Origin: a virus
Reading direction: 5' to 3' (one strand)
DNA: 20,382 nucleotides
IMG/VR virus record: IMGVR_UViG_3300036863_000033
Span: 1-20,382 of that record
Position 1 is the stretch's first letter; every line of letters starts with the position of its first letter. Both the position numbers and the translations under genes were made by a program. Under the pieces are notes generated by a model, which had not been told where the DNA came from, searched no databases, and saw nothing but the letters and a program-made list of their open reading frames with translations. This document shows, one piece after another, positions 6,901-13,666 of the stretch.

Positions 6901-8918
6901 TGCGGGAAGCCTCCATTAGCAGCCGGAGCGGCGGGAGCGGGGCCTCCTTGTTCCGGGGCCCCGCCTGGTTCTGCGGCAGGCTGCTGTTGTGGGGGTTGCG
7001 GCTTGTTAGCCATCTGGGCGAACACTTCGCCGATGAGAACGTTATCCATGTCGAATGCGGAATAGGATTGCAGTACCTTGGAGAAAGCCTCGTCGATGGC
7101 CATGAGGGCTCTGGCGGTTGCCTGCTTGATCTCCGGCGGTGAATTCGGCTGCACGATGCCTCCAGCCATCTGGAAGACGGTGACCAAGTGCTGTGTAGCC
7201 GCCTGGTAGAGTTGCATAGTGCTCTGCTTCTCGACCTCCCTATTCACGGCCTGCGTACTCACGTTCAGCTTGATGGCCATGAAGTTTCGGAGGTTGTCCT
7301 GGATCTGGAGAAGCTCTCTCACCTTGACCGCGTCCTGCTCGTCGAGAACCTGCTCCGGGCTTCCCGTCATCTCGGGTTCGGGGAGTCCGTAGGTCTGGTA
7401 TAGCTCGGCTATCTGGTGAGCTTCCTCGCTTAGAGCCATGCGGATTTCCGAGGTGTTGAGATCGAACCGCCGGGCACCTTCCTGGAGAAGCGCCATGACG
7501 GTCGTCGCCGCGGCTCTACCAACCGGGCTCGTCATTCTTCCGTCGTTCAACTCGCTGACGCCGACCGTCCGATCCGCAAGAGCGTTCACGAACTGCTCCT
7601 CGTAGGCGGCAATTTGCGTGGGGTTGGTCGGGTGGAATTCCTTCAAGTCTTGCGTCGAGAGAGCCTTGATGACCTTCCCCTGTGCCGGGCGGATGGTATC
7701 GGGGAGGTTGCTGGCGGCGCTCCCGATGAACATCGTGATGAGGGAGAGATGCGCGGAGTCACGGCGCTGGTTGTGGATGGTGCTCGCTTCCTCTTGCAGC
7801 GGCTCGACCATCTCCGGGATGCCGATGCCGTCGAATTCACCTTCCTGCTCTACGAACCGCGTCACCACGAAGGGCCGCATCTGACTAGGGAAGGGGTTGG
7901 CCTTCAGGCGGTGTATAGTCGAGTGCTCCTCGTGCAGAAGCATGATGTACTCTTCGGGCCATCCGTCGCCGTCGAAGTCGCGCTGGAACCAGACGTTCCA
8001 GAAGGCGAGTAGCCCGAAGCGCTCGTCCAGCTGGAAGTCTCCGCCGGTTGCATCACGCCTAAGACGCCGTAGCTCCGTCTCCTCGTCTCTCACTCCCCGT
8101 AGCTCGTCCAGGTTTTCGAGATAGCCGGAGTGCTCGAGCTGCCGGGCTCGGTCCCAGGACATCCAGATCCTCTGGGCGACGAAGGGAGACGCCTGGACGT
8201 CGGAGTATCCGGTCGGGCAGATGAAGTCCTCACGGGGAACCCACTGCGGCCACGGGCCGTAGACACGGCTTGCCGGGACGGTCTGCTTGCTCTTGTCGTC
8301 GTATCGGAATTTGGTCTCGTCTCGCCAGCCGTTGTAGAGGACGGACGTCCCGAGCTTGACCGTCTCTTGGACCAGGGGCTTTACGACCTTATACTGGTTC
8401 CAGACGTTCTCGCGGCACCAGTCGAGCCAGCGCTCCATGGGTTTCACCGCCGGGGCGAACTTCCGGTTCAGCTCCGTAGCCGTCCAGTGTGGCTGGATGG
8501 CGAAGATCGACTGCATGATCCGCGCAACGATCGTGTCGCAGTAGATGCGGGAGAGCGGCACGATGATGTTGCTCGCCCCCTGCATGGGATAGGTCTTATC
8601 GAGGATCTTCGGCTGGCTCGCGTAGAGGCGCTGGTAACGGAGCCAGTCCTGCTCCTTGTTGGATCTCCCGGAGAGCTCGTCCCGGATGACGGTCGAGAAC
8701 TCGTCGCCGAGCTTCTTCAGCTCGTCGTCGGTGAACTGGACTTCGCGGGGCTTCCTCTCCGGAGCTCCCCGCTGTCCTGCGAGGCTATCAGTCGGGTCTG
8801 GATCACCTTCGTCGTCTCCGCGTGGAACGCTTGCTTCCACGTCTTCCTCGGTCATACGCTCTGCGGAGCGCTTCCCGAGGGCTATGTCCTTGGGGGAAGG
8901 AAGCTTCCGCTTCGCCAT
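6897..8918 (-). CDS. Portal protein
   Basis: A 673-residue protein in the portal position between terminase and scaffold/capsid genes. After a charged leader, the region from about 95 (WLRYQRLYASQPKILDKTYP) through GASNIIVPLSRIYCDTIVAR and LVQETVKLGTSVLYNGW matches the pattern of large podovirus/siphovirus-type portals. The middle contains the stem/wing-like segments FQRDFDGDGWPEEYIMLLHE and EGEFDGIGIPEMVEPLQEEA, a hallmark of this group. The C-terminus is helical and ends in a Pro/Gln/Ala-rich tail (QPPQQQPAAEPGG). Portals form the dodecameric ring through which terminase threads DNA. The ATG follows the upstream stop by one base (TAGCATG). The ribosome binding site is moderate (GGGAAAG). 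Confidence 0.88.
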   Translation of the reverse strand: MAKRKLPSPKDIALGKRSAERMTEEDVEASVPRGDDEGDPDPTDSLAGQRGAPERKPREVQFTDDELKKLGDEFSTVIRDELSGRSNKEQDWLRYQRLYASQPKILDKTYPMQGASNIIVPLSRIYCDTIVARIMQSIFAIQPHWTATELNRKFAPAVKPMERWLDWCRENVWNQYKVVKPLVQETVKLGTSVLYNGWRDETKFRYDDKSKQTVPASRVYGPWPQWVPREDFICPTGYSDVQASPFVAQRIWMSWDRARQLEHSGYLENLDELRGVRDEETELRRLRRDATGGDFQLDERFGLLAFWNVWFQRDFDGDGWPEEYIMLLHEEHSTIHRLKANPFPSQMRPFVVTRFVEQEGEFDGIGIPEMVEPLQEEASTIHNQRRDSAHLSLITMFIGSAASNLPDTIRPAQGKVIKALSTQDLKEFHPTNPTQIAAYEEQFVNALADRTVGVSELNDGRMTSPVGRAAATTVMALLQEGARRFDLNTSEIRMALSEEAHQIAELYQTYGLPEPEMTGSPEQVLDEQDAVKVRELLQIQDNLRNFMAIKLNVSTQAVNREVEKQSTMQLYQAATQHLVTVFQMAGGIVQPNSPPEIKQATARALMAIDEAFSKVLQSYSAFDMDNVLIGEVFAQMANKPQPPQQQPAAEPGGAPEQGGPAPAAPAANGGFPQ

Positions 8919-8919
8919 G

Positions 8920-9195
8920 CTAGCGGAGCTTTCCCTGCTGGAGGATCTGCTGGATGAGTTGCATGACGATGTCCTGGGAGCCTCCGGCTTGGTTCTGGCT
9001 CATCTGGCTCCCCTGCTGGAGCATCCTGAGAATCGTGTAGGGATCGGCCCCGAGAGACTGGAGGCCCTGTAGAGCTTGAAGGGGGTCGTAGTTTTGGAAG
9101 GAGCCTTGCGCGAGCAGACGATTCAGCCTCGGGCCTCCGAGGCCCTTCACTTCCTGGTCCCAGAGTCCTTGGAGCCGAATGTCCCGCCCGTCCAT
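8920..9195 (-). CDS. Small Gln-rich hypothetical protein between terL and portal
   Basis: A 91-residue ORF with a good AGGGAG site a few bases before its ATG. It contains a cluster of Leu and Gln (LQALQGLQSLGADPYTILRM, then QLIQQILQQGKLR) suggestive of amphipathic helices. No known domain, signal or membrane segment is visible. It ends one base before the portal start. Small genes between terL and portal are common in phages and can be head-tail or packaging accessories, but nothing in the sequence fixes a role. Confidence 0.6.
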   Translation of the reverse strand: MDGRDIRLQGLWDQEVKGLGGPRLNRLLAQGSFQNYDPLQALQGLQSLGADPYTILRMLQQGSQMSQNQAGGSQDIVMQLIQQILQQGKLR

Positions 9196-9228
9196 CGGCT
9201 CCCTTGTCTCACGAGACGGGACGAACCT

Positions 9229-10812
9229 TCAATACCCGGTCCAGTCAGACCGCGTCATCTCGGCAGCCTCCGCCTCCGCCTGATCGTCCATGCCGCCCAT
9301 ACGAAGCGTCCGGTCGCGGTCTGGGTCTCTCCTTTTGACTACGTTCCCCTGCTCGTCCACGGGATCGGGAGGGATCCAGATCTTCGGCAGGTATGCTCCC
9401 GCGTCGATGAGATCTACGGTCTTGCCGTTTGGCCAGCTGACGATCTCCTCCAAGAGGTCCGACATGGCTCTCAAGATGAAAATCCTTCCCTGGCGAAGAT
9501 ACGCTCCCCAGAAGCCCCTGATGCGCGTTCCCTTGGCGTTGGCGGAGGTATCAGTCGGGAGCTTCCCGAGACGCATCTCCGGGTAGGTCTTGAGAGCCCA
9601 GTAATAGAAGGCGATATGCCCTCCGAAGACTTCGATGGCGGCTATCGTCGGCTGCCAGGTCGTGTAGGACTGGTGGGCTTCCTCTAGCACTTGGTTGGGA
9701 TCGGAGTGCGTCGCCTTGGCTTCCAGCAAGACGATATCGAAGGGCTCGGTCGGGGTGGGGGGAGTAAGCGCAGCCACCACGTTCGCCGTTCGGGCGTCGG
9801 GGGAGTTGCGGGTTAGGCCGGCGTCTATCACCTGGAAGAGATTACAGTGGCTTAGCTTCACCTTCCTTTGGCCGTTCGGCTTCTCTAGAAAGAGCCACTG
9901 CTCCCCCTGGTGATCCTTGGCGAGTTGGTAGTAGCGAAGGAGCGTCGGATCGAGTTCGGTGACGCCCTCTCCCACGCAACGGTTCTCGTACTGCAGAGCG
10001 AAGAGCACCGGGCCTTGCTCCAAGCGGATCTGCTCTATGATCTCTTCCGGATACCGCGTAGGCCACGTCGGGTTTCCTTGCTTGTCTCGGATCTTCACCT
10101 CGTACCGGTCCACGTTGGCTACCGTCTTCTGGACGTAGTCGATCACGTCGTTCGGGCTCCAGCGCGTGCCCACGTCGTGGATCTCGCTCTTGGCGGCGTT
10201 CACCATGAGGGACCAACTTAGCTTCCGATGCTCTATCGCCTTCTCCATCACCAGTGGAGATTCTCTTGCGGCCTTGCCGACAAGATCGTCGTTCTTCTGC
10301 CGGTCGTAGTGATTGCTCGTACTCGCCCCACCCACTCCGCAAGCCTCGATCGTCGCCTCCGGCCACTTGGCCGTCCTTCGGAGCTCCAGTTGGTGAGCGT
10401 TCCACTTCACCCGCAGAGGATCCGGCACGACGTCCGAGAAGAGCCACCGATAGATCGGGCTCATCACCACGTCCTGCATGAGACCCACCCACTTCTCCGC
10501 GTTGTCCTGAATCTCGTTCGAGAGCAGCGTTCGGCTGTTCGGATCGTTCGTCGCGTACCGCAGCGTATCGGCAATCGTCCAGGTACTCGTCTTCAGAAAC
10601 CCCCGCGGCGCAAGCCCAAGCTTGAACCTCGTCGGCTTCTCTATCCACCGGCACATCCGCGCGTGCACGTCTGCGTCCAGATCGTGAAACCCACACACGA
10701 ACTTCCCAAACGCAAACGTACTCGACAGCATCACCTTCCGTATCGCCAGCCGATGCTCCTCTGAAGGCTTCGCCGCGTTCAGGGATCCGAGGATGTCGTC
10801 CACGACCCCCAT
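9229..10812 (-). CDS. terL: Terminase large subunit (packaging ATPase-nuclease)
   Basis: A 527-residue protein with the two-domain terminase plan. The ATPase has a deviant Walker A-like loop, LAPRGFLKTST (67-77), and an adenine-side strand TLLSNEIQDNAEKWVG. The probable Walker B region is HYDRQKNDDLVG (168-179); its strand is unusually hydrophilic although the two Asp are present. VGTRWSPND (214-222) is the typical coupling motif. The RNase H-like nuclease begins at VIDAGLT (328-334), with a second acidic cluster around IEVFGGH. It cuts and pumps genome concatemers into the procapsid through the portal. Start: ATG with GGAG five bases upstream. An intrinsic terminator ends right before this ribosome binding site, so expression must involve read-through. 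Confidence 0.93.
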   Translation of the reverse strand: MGVVDDILGSLNAAKPSEEHRLAIRKVMLSSTFAFGKFVCGFHDLDADVHARMCRWIEKPTRFKLGLAPRGFLKTSTWTIADTLRYATNDPNSRTLLSNEIQDNAEKWVGLMQDVVMSPIYRWLFSDVVPDPLRVKWNAHQLELRRTAKWPEATIEACGVGGASTSNHYDRQKNDDLVGKAARESPLVMEKAIEHRKLSWSLMVNAAKSEIHDVGTRWSPNDVIDYVQKTVANVDRYEVKIRDKQGNPTWPTRYPEEIIEQIRLEQGPVLFALQYENRCVGEGVTELDPTLLRYYQLAKDHQGEQWLFLEKPNGQRKVKLSHCNLFQVIDAGLTRNSPDARTANVVAALTPPTPTEPFDIVLLEAKATHSDPNQVLEEAHQSYTTWQPTIAAIEVFGGHIAFYYWALKTYPEMRLGKLPTDTSANAKGTRIRGFWGAYLRQGRIFILRAMSDLLEEIVSWPNGKTVDLIDAGAYLPKIWIPPDPVDEQGNVVKRRDPDRDRTLRMGGMDDQAEAEAAEMTRSDWTGY

Positions 10813-10820
10813 CTACTCCA

Positions 10821-10851
10821 AAATCAAAAGGGCCGGAATCTCTTCCAGCCC
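10821..10851 (-). terminator. Intrinsic terminator just upstream of terL
   Basis: On the minus strand, GGGCTGGAA and TTCCGGCCC pair over nine positions (one G-T wobble) around a GAGA tetraloop (10830-10851), followed at once by TTTTGATTT. This is a convincing Rho-independent terminator oriented toward terL. The U-tract merges with the terL ribosome binding site, leaving no room for a promoter between them. Confidence 0.75.
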
Positions 10852-11017
10852 CCTTGATAGTGGAGTGACCGCCAGTAAGCGCTAGCGGGTGCTTGCTTTC
10901 CTTACGCGAGCAAGAGGGACTTGACAAGTACCTCGAAGTATAGGAAGCGAAAATCCAGTGAAGGTGGTTCACCCAGTAAGCGACCAGCGATCGGCGGGGA
11001 AAGCCGGGAACGCGCAG

Positions 11018-11098
11018 TCACCGAAGTCCTCTCCACTCGGGATGCTTCCGCGCAAAGTCGTCTGGGACCCGAAACAGGAGAGGCTCACCTTCACCCAT
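11018..11098 (-). CDS. Possible 26-residue microprotein between terS and terL
   Basis: An ATG-started ORF on the minus strand encoding a protein-like sequence (LLFRVPDDFARKHPEWRGL) with no visible Shine-Dalgarno. It stands out from the surrounding repeat-rich DNA by a plausible amino acid mix, but at this length an open frame is easily due to chance. No family is recognised. Confidence 0.22.
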   Translation of the reverse strand: MGEGEPLLFRVPDDFARKHPEWRGLR

Positions 11099-11362
11099 AG
11101 CTAGTTAGGCTGGAACCGCCTGACCTGTCGCGTCAATCTTCCCCTAGAATCGTTAGGGGAGGGGTGAGTACCCTCCGCGCCCAGAGTCTCCGCCCACTAC
11201 GTAGGTGATAGTCATCTGACACACTGCGTCGGAGGTTAACGGTTTGTGGTGTGGATTTCTACGCACCTTTGACAGTGACGATGCACCCCCGGCCTGGGGG
11301 CTGCCCACCCACCCCTGTTCAAGGGTACCGAGGTGGTACACTCTCCACAATGAAACGCTATG

Positions 11363-11400
11363 CAATCCTTACACACACAAGCTATGGTGTGAATGGATTG
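11363..11400. repeat. Imperfect 14-bp inverted repeat
   Basis: The arms are CAATCCTTACACAC and GTGTGAATGGATTG, 12 of 14 pairs complementary, around a 10-base loop. It is the strongest dyad in the terS-terL gap that is not a terminator (no T-run on either side). It could be a protein-binding operator, a packaging-site element or an RNA hairpin; the sequence does not decide. Confidence 0.45.
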
Positions 11401-11480
11401 TAGCGAAAGGGTGAGTAGGGAATGGTTAAGGAATACGGGAGGTTAGAGAGAGAGTAGACATAACATCCGTTATGCGAAGC

Positions 11481-12008
11481 TCACTCTTGTTCGGGTGTTA
11501 CGTCTCTCGCTGTAGCGATCCTGAGGGCTTCGGTAAGCATGGAGAGTTGCTCTCCGCTGAGTGCCAGGGTGAGTCCTTGGGGAGCTTCGTTCTTCGGAGG
11601 ACCCCAGCGTTCTCGGTACCTTGGGTGGCGCTCGAGGATGAACGCCTGAGCTCTCCAGTCCTTGTACTTACCCTCTCCACCAGCGGCTAACGTCTGGGCT
11701 AGGCGAGCTTCGCATTCGTCTTGAGCTCGCGTGAGTGCGTGTGCAAAGCGAGAGTAGCGAGTATCTAACCCTTCCATCTCATCCGCGGATCCTCGTCTGA
11801 ACCAATCCCTCATGGTGTCGTAGGTGACACCGGCTTTACCTGCCGCAGCGTTGTAGGGAGCACCTGCGGCTACATCGGCGCAGATCTTGTTAGCGACCTG
11901 ATCTGTTAGAGCTCTTGGCCTACCGATGTAAGCCTGAACGCTCATTGCGCGAGCTACATCTCGAGCTATGGGCTTATCTGGGGCTGCTTCTACTGACTCG
12001 AATTCCAC
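11481..12008 (-). CDS. terS: Terminase small subunit-like DNA-binding protein
   Basis: A 175-residue protein with an N-terminal helix-turn-helix. RPRALTDQVANKICADVAAG, then PYNAAAGKAGVTYDTMRDWF (about 30-70), matches the recognition domain of many phage small terminases and related HTH proteins: a 'G....A....GV...T...W' pattern. The next part (FAHALTRAQDECEARLAQTL) is a helical oligomerisation region, followed by WRAQAFILERHPRYRERWGP, a signature also typical of small terminases. It recognises the packaging site and regulates TerL. The longest frame starts at a GTG (12008) with a poor ribosome binding site; an in-frame ATG at 11945 (MSVQAYIGRP) is an alternative, giving 154 residues. Separation from terL by 670 bases is unusual. 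Confidence 0.75.
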   Translation of the reverse strand: MEFESVEAAPDKPIARDVARAMSVQAYIGRPRALTDQVANKICADVAAGAPYNAAAGKAGVTYDTMRDWFRRGSADEMEGLDTRYSRFAHALTRAQDECEARLAQTLAAGGEGKYKDWRAQAFILERHPRYRERWGPPKNEAPQGLTLALSGEQLSMLTEALRIATARDVTPEQE

Positions 12009-12081
12009 GCTTAATTAGTTCTCACAAGTACGTGGTGGGATTCAAGTATCTCCCTGATTGCTGCTGCTTCACCTTAATCTC

Positions 12082-12111
12082 TTGACACACATGCGTCACT
12101 TAGCGTAGTCT
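12082..12111 (+). promoter_or_regulatory. Putative plus-strand promoter for the RHH operon
   Basis: A perfect TTGACA (12082-12087) with TAGTCT (12106-12111) 18 bases downstream. The -10 box is weak. Initiation six to eight bases later would fall at or next to the GTG start codon at 12119, making the mRNA leaderless. It lies in the divergent gap between terS and the plus-strand operon. Confidence 0.4.
12083..12098. promoter_or_regulatory. Imperfect palindrome overlapping a TTGACA box (possible operator)
   Basis: The 16-base sequence TGACACACATGCGTCA has six of eight complementary pairs and overlaps the -35 box of the putative plus-strand promoter. It is a candidate operator for the ribbon-helix-helix protein encoded immediately downstream, which would give autoregulation. 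This is inference from position and symmetry. Confidence 0.35.
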
Positions 12112-12118
12112 CTCATTT

Positions 12119-12289
12119 GTGAGTAACGAGACTGGATCGACGTATAGGAATCTTCAAGCGAGAGTAGATCCTGAGCTCATGCGGCGCATACACGTTATTG
12201 CTGCTGAATCAGGTTCCACTCGTTCTGACACTGTGGCCTGGCTGCTCGAGAGAGCGGTTACGGCTTACGAGAAGGAGAAGGGGAAATGA
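12119..12289 (+). CDS. Ribbon-helix-helix (CopG/ParD-like) DNA-binding protein
   Basis: A 56-residue ORF starting at GTG 12119. The sequence fits the RHH fold closely: a beta-strand YRNLQARVDPEL (9-20), helix A LMRRIHVIAAESG (20-32), the turn STRSD, and helix B TVAWLLERAVTAYEKE. RHH dimers insert the strand into the DNA major groove and commonly repress their own promoter. A shorter start at ATG 12179 would delete the DNA-contacting strand, so the GTG is preferred. It has no Shine-Dalgarno and the putative promoter ends just before it, suggesting leaderless translation. The stop overlaps the next ATG (ATGA). It is the first gene of the only plus-strand cluster and may be its regulator. Confidence 0.72.
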   Translation: MSNETGSTYRNLQARVDPELMRRIHVIAAESGSTRSDTVAWLLERAVTAYEKEKGK

Positions 12290-12738
12290 CGATCACAGTA
12301 GAATCAGGAGTGGACCACTTCGGTACGCCGTGCTTTCACGTGCTACGAAACGGTGCCCTCTGGACGTCGGTTCTGTACTTCAACATGGCGCTTTCGATTA
12401 CGCTGAGACTTGCGGAGCCGTTGAAAAAGACGATCTTACGAAAACGCGGCTACTGGTGCCCAAACACGAACCCACGCGAGGCACGCAAGGCGTGGGGAGC
12501 ATCAGGTATACCCCAACGCAAGCAAGTAGAAGCCGTCAGCGCATTGCGCGCGCGCGGTTGGGATGAGGCACTACGGCAGCTCCAAGAATGTCGGACCGTG
12601 ATTCGTGCCTATCGGTTGCTACATGACGAGGAGATCAAACGGGTAACGCGCGTTCCTGCCGAAGCCCTCCGATGCGATTGTCGTACTTGCGGGTATGCGC
12701 GTACGGCCCTCTTCGAGGCGGCCGAACGGCGCGATTGA
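12286..12738 (+). CDS. Hypothetical protein with Cys-rich C-terminus
   Basis: A 150-residue protein coupled to the RHH gene by a 4-base overlap, with a strong AAGGAG/AGGGG ribosome binding site. The first half is beta-rich (MTITVESGVDHFGTPCFHVL, WTSVLYFNMALSITLRLAE). The middle is basic and helical (KKTILRKRGYWCPNTNPREA). The C-terminus contains CDCRTCGYARTALFEA, a possible metal-binding cluster of three Cys. No family is recognised. Pairing with an RHH repressor resembles a toxin-antitoxin arrangement in layout only; no toxin fold is visible. Confidence 0.6.
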   Translation: MTITVESGVDHFGTPCFHVLRNGALWTSVLYFNMALSITLRLAEPLKKTILRKRGYWCPNTNPREARKAWGASGIPQRKQVEAVSALRARGWDEALRQLQECRTVIRAYRLLHDEEIKRVTRVPAEALRCDCRTCGYARTALFEAAERRD

Positions 12739-12741
12739 TTG

Positions 12742-12873
12742 ATGGACTCCAAGGAAATGGCCAAGAAACGCTGGGCTAAGACGGCCCCCAAAGAACGTCA
12801 AGAGACCATGCGCCGTTTGGCTTACCGTAGATGGGCGAAAAAACAGCTTCTCAAAGAGAAGGAAAGAGAATGA
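12742..12873 (+). CDS. 43-residue basic protein of the phage 'KRW' type
   Basis: A small ORF between two coupled genes, with its stop overlapping the next ATG (ATGA at 12870). The product is very basic with paired Arg-Trp motifs (EMAKKRWAKTAPKERQETMR, then RRLAYRRWAKKQ). This echoes short phage proteins with repeated 'K.RW...PEER' patterns that I have seen in many genomes; their function is unknown. The ribosome binding site is weak, so translation probably depends on coupling to the upstream gene, which ends three bases before its ATG. Confidence 0.6.
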   Translation: MDSKEMAKKRWAKTAPKERQETMRRLAYRRWAKKQLLKEKERE

Positions 12874-13166
12874 AATCCAACCTAGCCTACCTGTTCCCCG
12901 TCGAGCCTTACTTCGTCCCGAAGATCCGCACGGGGAGGGCTGCCATTGCCGATGCCACGAACCAGAGGAGGATTCCGATGCTGACTGACTCTCAAGTGAT
13001 GTTGATCAAAGAATCTCTACGAAGCCTACTCGCCACGGCTAAGCGTTTCGATCACCTCGAATACGCCAAGGGCATGGCGAAGGGCCACCAAGATGCTCTC
13101 GACCTGATCGACCAAGCCGCAGCCATGACGGCCATCATCTTGCGATCGGAGGATCTCACCACATGA
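12870..13166 (+). CDS. Hypothetical protein, alternative start at 12978
   Basis: From ATG 12870 (GGAAAGAG upstream, ATGA overlap with the previous gene) the product has 98 residues. An in-frame ATG at 12978 has an almost ideal GAGGAGGATTCCG leader and would give a 62-residue helical protein (MLTDSQVMLIKESLRSLLAT). Both could be used. The N-terminal 36 residues of the long form (NLAYLFPVEPYFVPKIRTGR) look protein-like. The C-terminal part is helical with Ala and Asp (GMAKGHQDALDLIDQAAAMT). No domain is recognised. The stop overlaps the next start (ATGA at 13163). Confidence 0.6.
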   Translation: MKSNLAYLFPVEPYFVPKIRTGRAAIADATNQRRIPMLTDSQVMLIKESLRSLLATAKRFDHLEYAKGMAKGHQDALDLIDQAAAMTAIILRSEDLTT

Positions 13167-13429
13167 AAGCTGCCCTCACCTTCGTCGTGCTGTTGCTCGC
13201 TTCCCCATGTTGGGCACAGTCGCCCACGGGACAAGTCTCCGATCTTCTCCACCAGCTGATGGTCATGCAGGGTAACCAGGAGACTCGCAACCAGGTGCTC
13301 GAGCTGGAGCTTTTAGAAAGCCTGCAGCGACGGGAGCAACCTTCCATTCCCATGCCATCGCCCTTCGAGACCGTGACGCGCTGCTTCCAGATTGCTGGAC
13401 AGGTAGTTTGCCGATCCTACGAGAGGTGA
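13163..13429 (+). CDS. Small secreted/periplasmic protein
   Basis: An 88-residue ORF with a clear Sec signal peptide: Lys at position 2, a hydrophobic core (ALTFVVLLLA), and SPCWAQ with predicted cleavage after about residue 18. The Cys at 16 does not fit a lipobox because Pro precedes it. The mature part is a helix with many Gln and Glu (VSDLLHQLMVMQGNQETRNQ, LELELLESLQRREQ), then a Pro-rich stretch and a tail with two Cys (RCFQIAGQVVCRSYER), possibly a disulfide. It could be an envelope-acting factor, for example in superinfection control or lysis. That is inference; the export signal is what the sequence shows. Confidence 0.65.
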   Translation: MKAALTFVVLLLASPCWAQSPTGQVSDLLHQLMVMQGNQETRNQVLELELLESLQRREQPSIPMPSPFETVTRCFQIAGQVVCRSYER

Positions 13430-13432
13430 CCG

Positions 13433-13666
13433 ATGCTCGACCGAGACTGCGACTTCCTGAAGCCAACCGAGCGCCCTCCGTGGGACGGCCAGCTAGAGCG
13501 CCCCATCTCCGAGCGCGACGTCTATCGGCTCTGGTGGCGAGCAGGTTACATCCGACGCGCCCCTAGGTCCCCCTTGGTCATGCGCGTCACGCCCGTTGAG
13601 CTCTCCGGGCTATTCGTCTTCGGAGTGATGCTCGGCTTCTGCCTCGGCTACTACTTCGCCCGCTGA
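13433..13666 (+). CDS. Small membrane protein with C-terminal transmembrane segment
   Basis: A 77-residue protein with GAGAGGTGACCG before its ATG, starting 3 bases after the upstream stop. Residues 1-50 are charged and Trp-rich (LERPISERDVYRLWWRAGYI). Residues about 55-75 form one hydrophobic segment (VELSGLFVFGVMLGFCLGYY) ending in Arg, so it probably sits in the inner membrane as a tail anchor. A holin-like or spanin-like role is possible given the secreted neighbour but unproven: classical holins have a different layout. Its 3' end overlaps the convergent minus-strand gene by 16 bases. Confidence 0.6.
   Translation: MLDRDCDFLKPTERPPWDGQLERPISERDVYRLWWRAGYIRRAPRSPLVMRVTPVELSGLFVFGVMLGFCLGYYFAR

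Larger units (their letters stand above)
10852..11480. other. Gene-poor structured region between terS and terL
   Basis: About 630 bases without a convincing gene. It holds several hairpin-forming repeats: CTTGCT/AGCAAG (10892-10914), CCCCTA/TAGGGG (11141-11159), CCCCC/GGGGG (11286-11300), and a larger imperfect 14-bp pair (11363-11376 with 11387-11400). A 10-base direct repeat, CCAGTAAGCG, occurs at 10872 and 10973. A minus-strand ORF at 11153-11365 (70 codons) and a 26-codon ORF at 11018-11098 have no clear ribosome binding sites. The location beside terS suggests a packaging site (cos or pac) and/or late-operon regulatory RNA, but this is inference from position. Confidence 0.5.

Noticed and set aside
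10921-10946. TTGACA followed by TATAGG on the plus strand
   Set aside because: The spacing is only 12 bases, too short for a sigma70 promoter, and no rightward gene follows.
9842-10972. 376-codon minus-strand ORF overlapping terL
   Set aside because: It is antiphase to the clear terminase, rich in Arg/Gly/Pro as shadow frames in GC-rich DNA usually are, and crosses the terminator.
11153-11365. 70-codon minus-strand ORF between terS and terL
   Set aside because: TTG start without a proper ribosome binding site, passing through two hairpins; the composition is not clearly protein-like. Low-probability gene.
12286-12289. RHH plus next gene as a toxin-antitoxin pair
   Set aside because: The two-gene layout fits, but the 150-residue partner shows no toxin fold or motif (no ParE, RelE, MazF or PIN signature), so only the DNA-binding call is kept.
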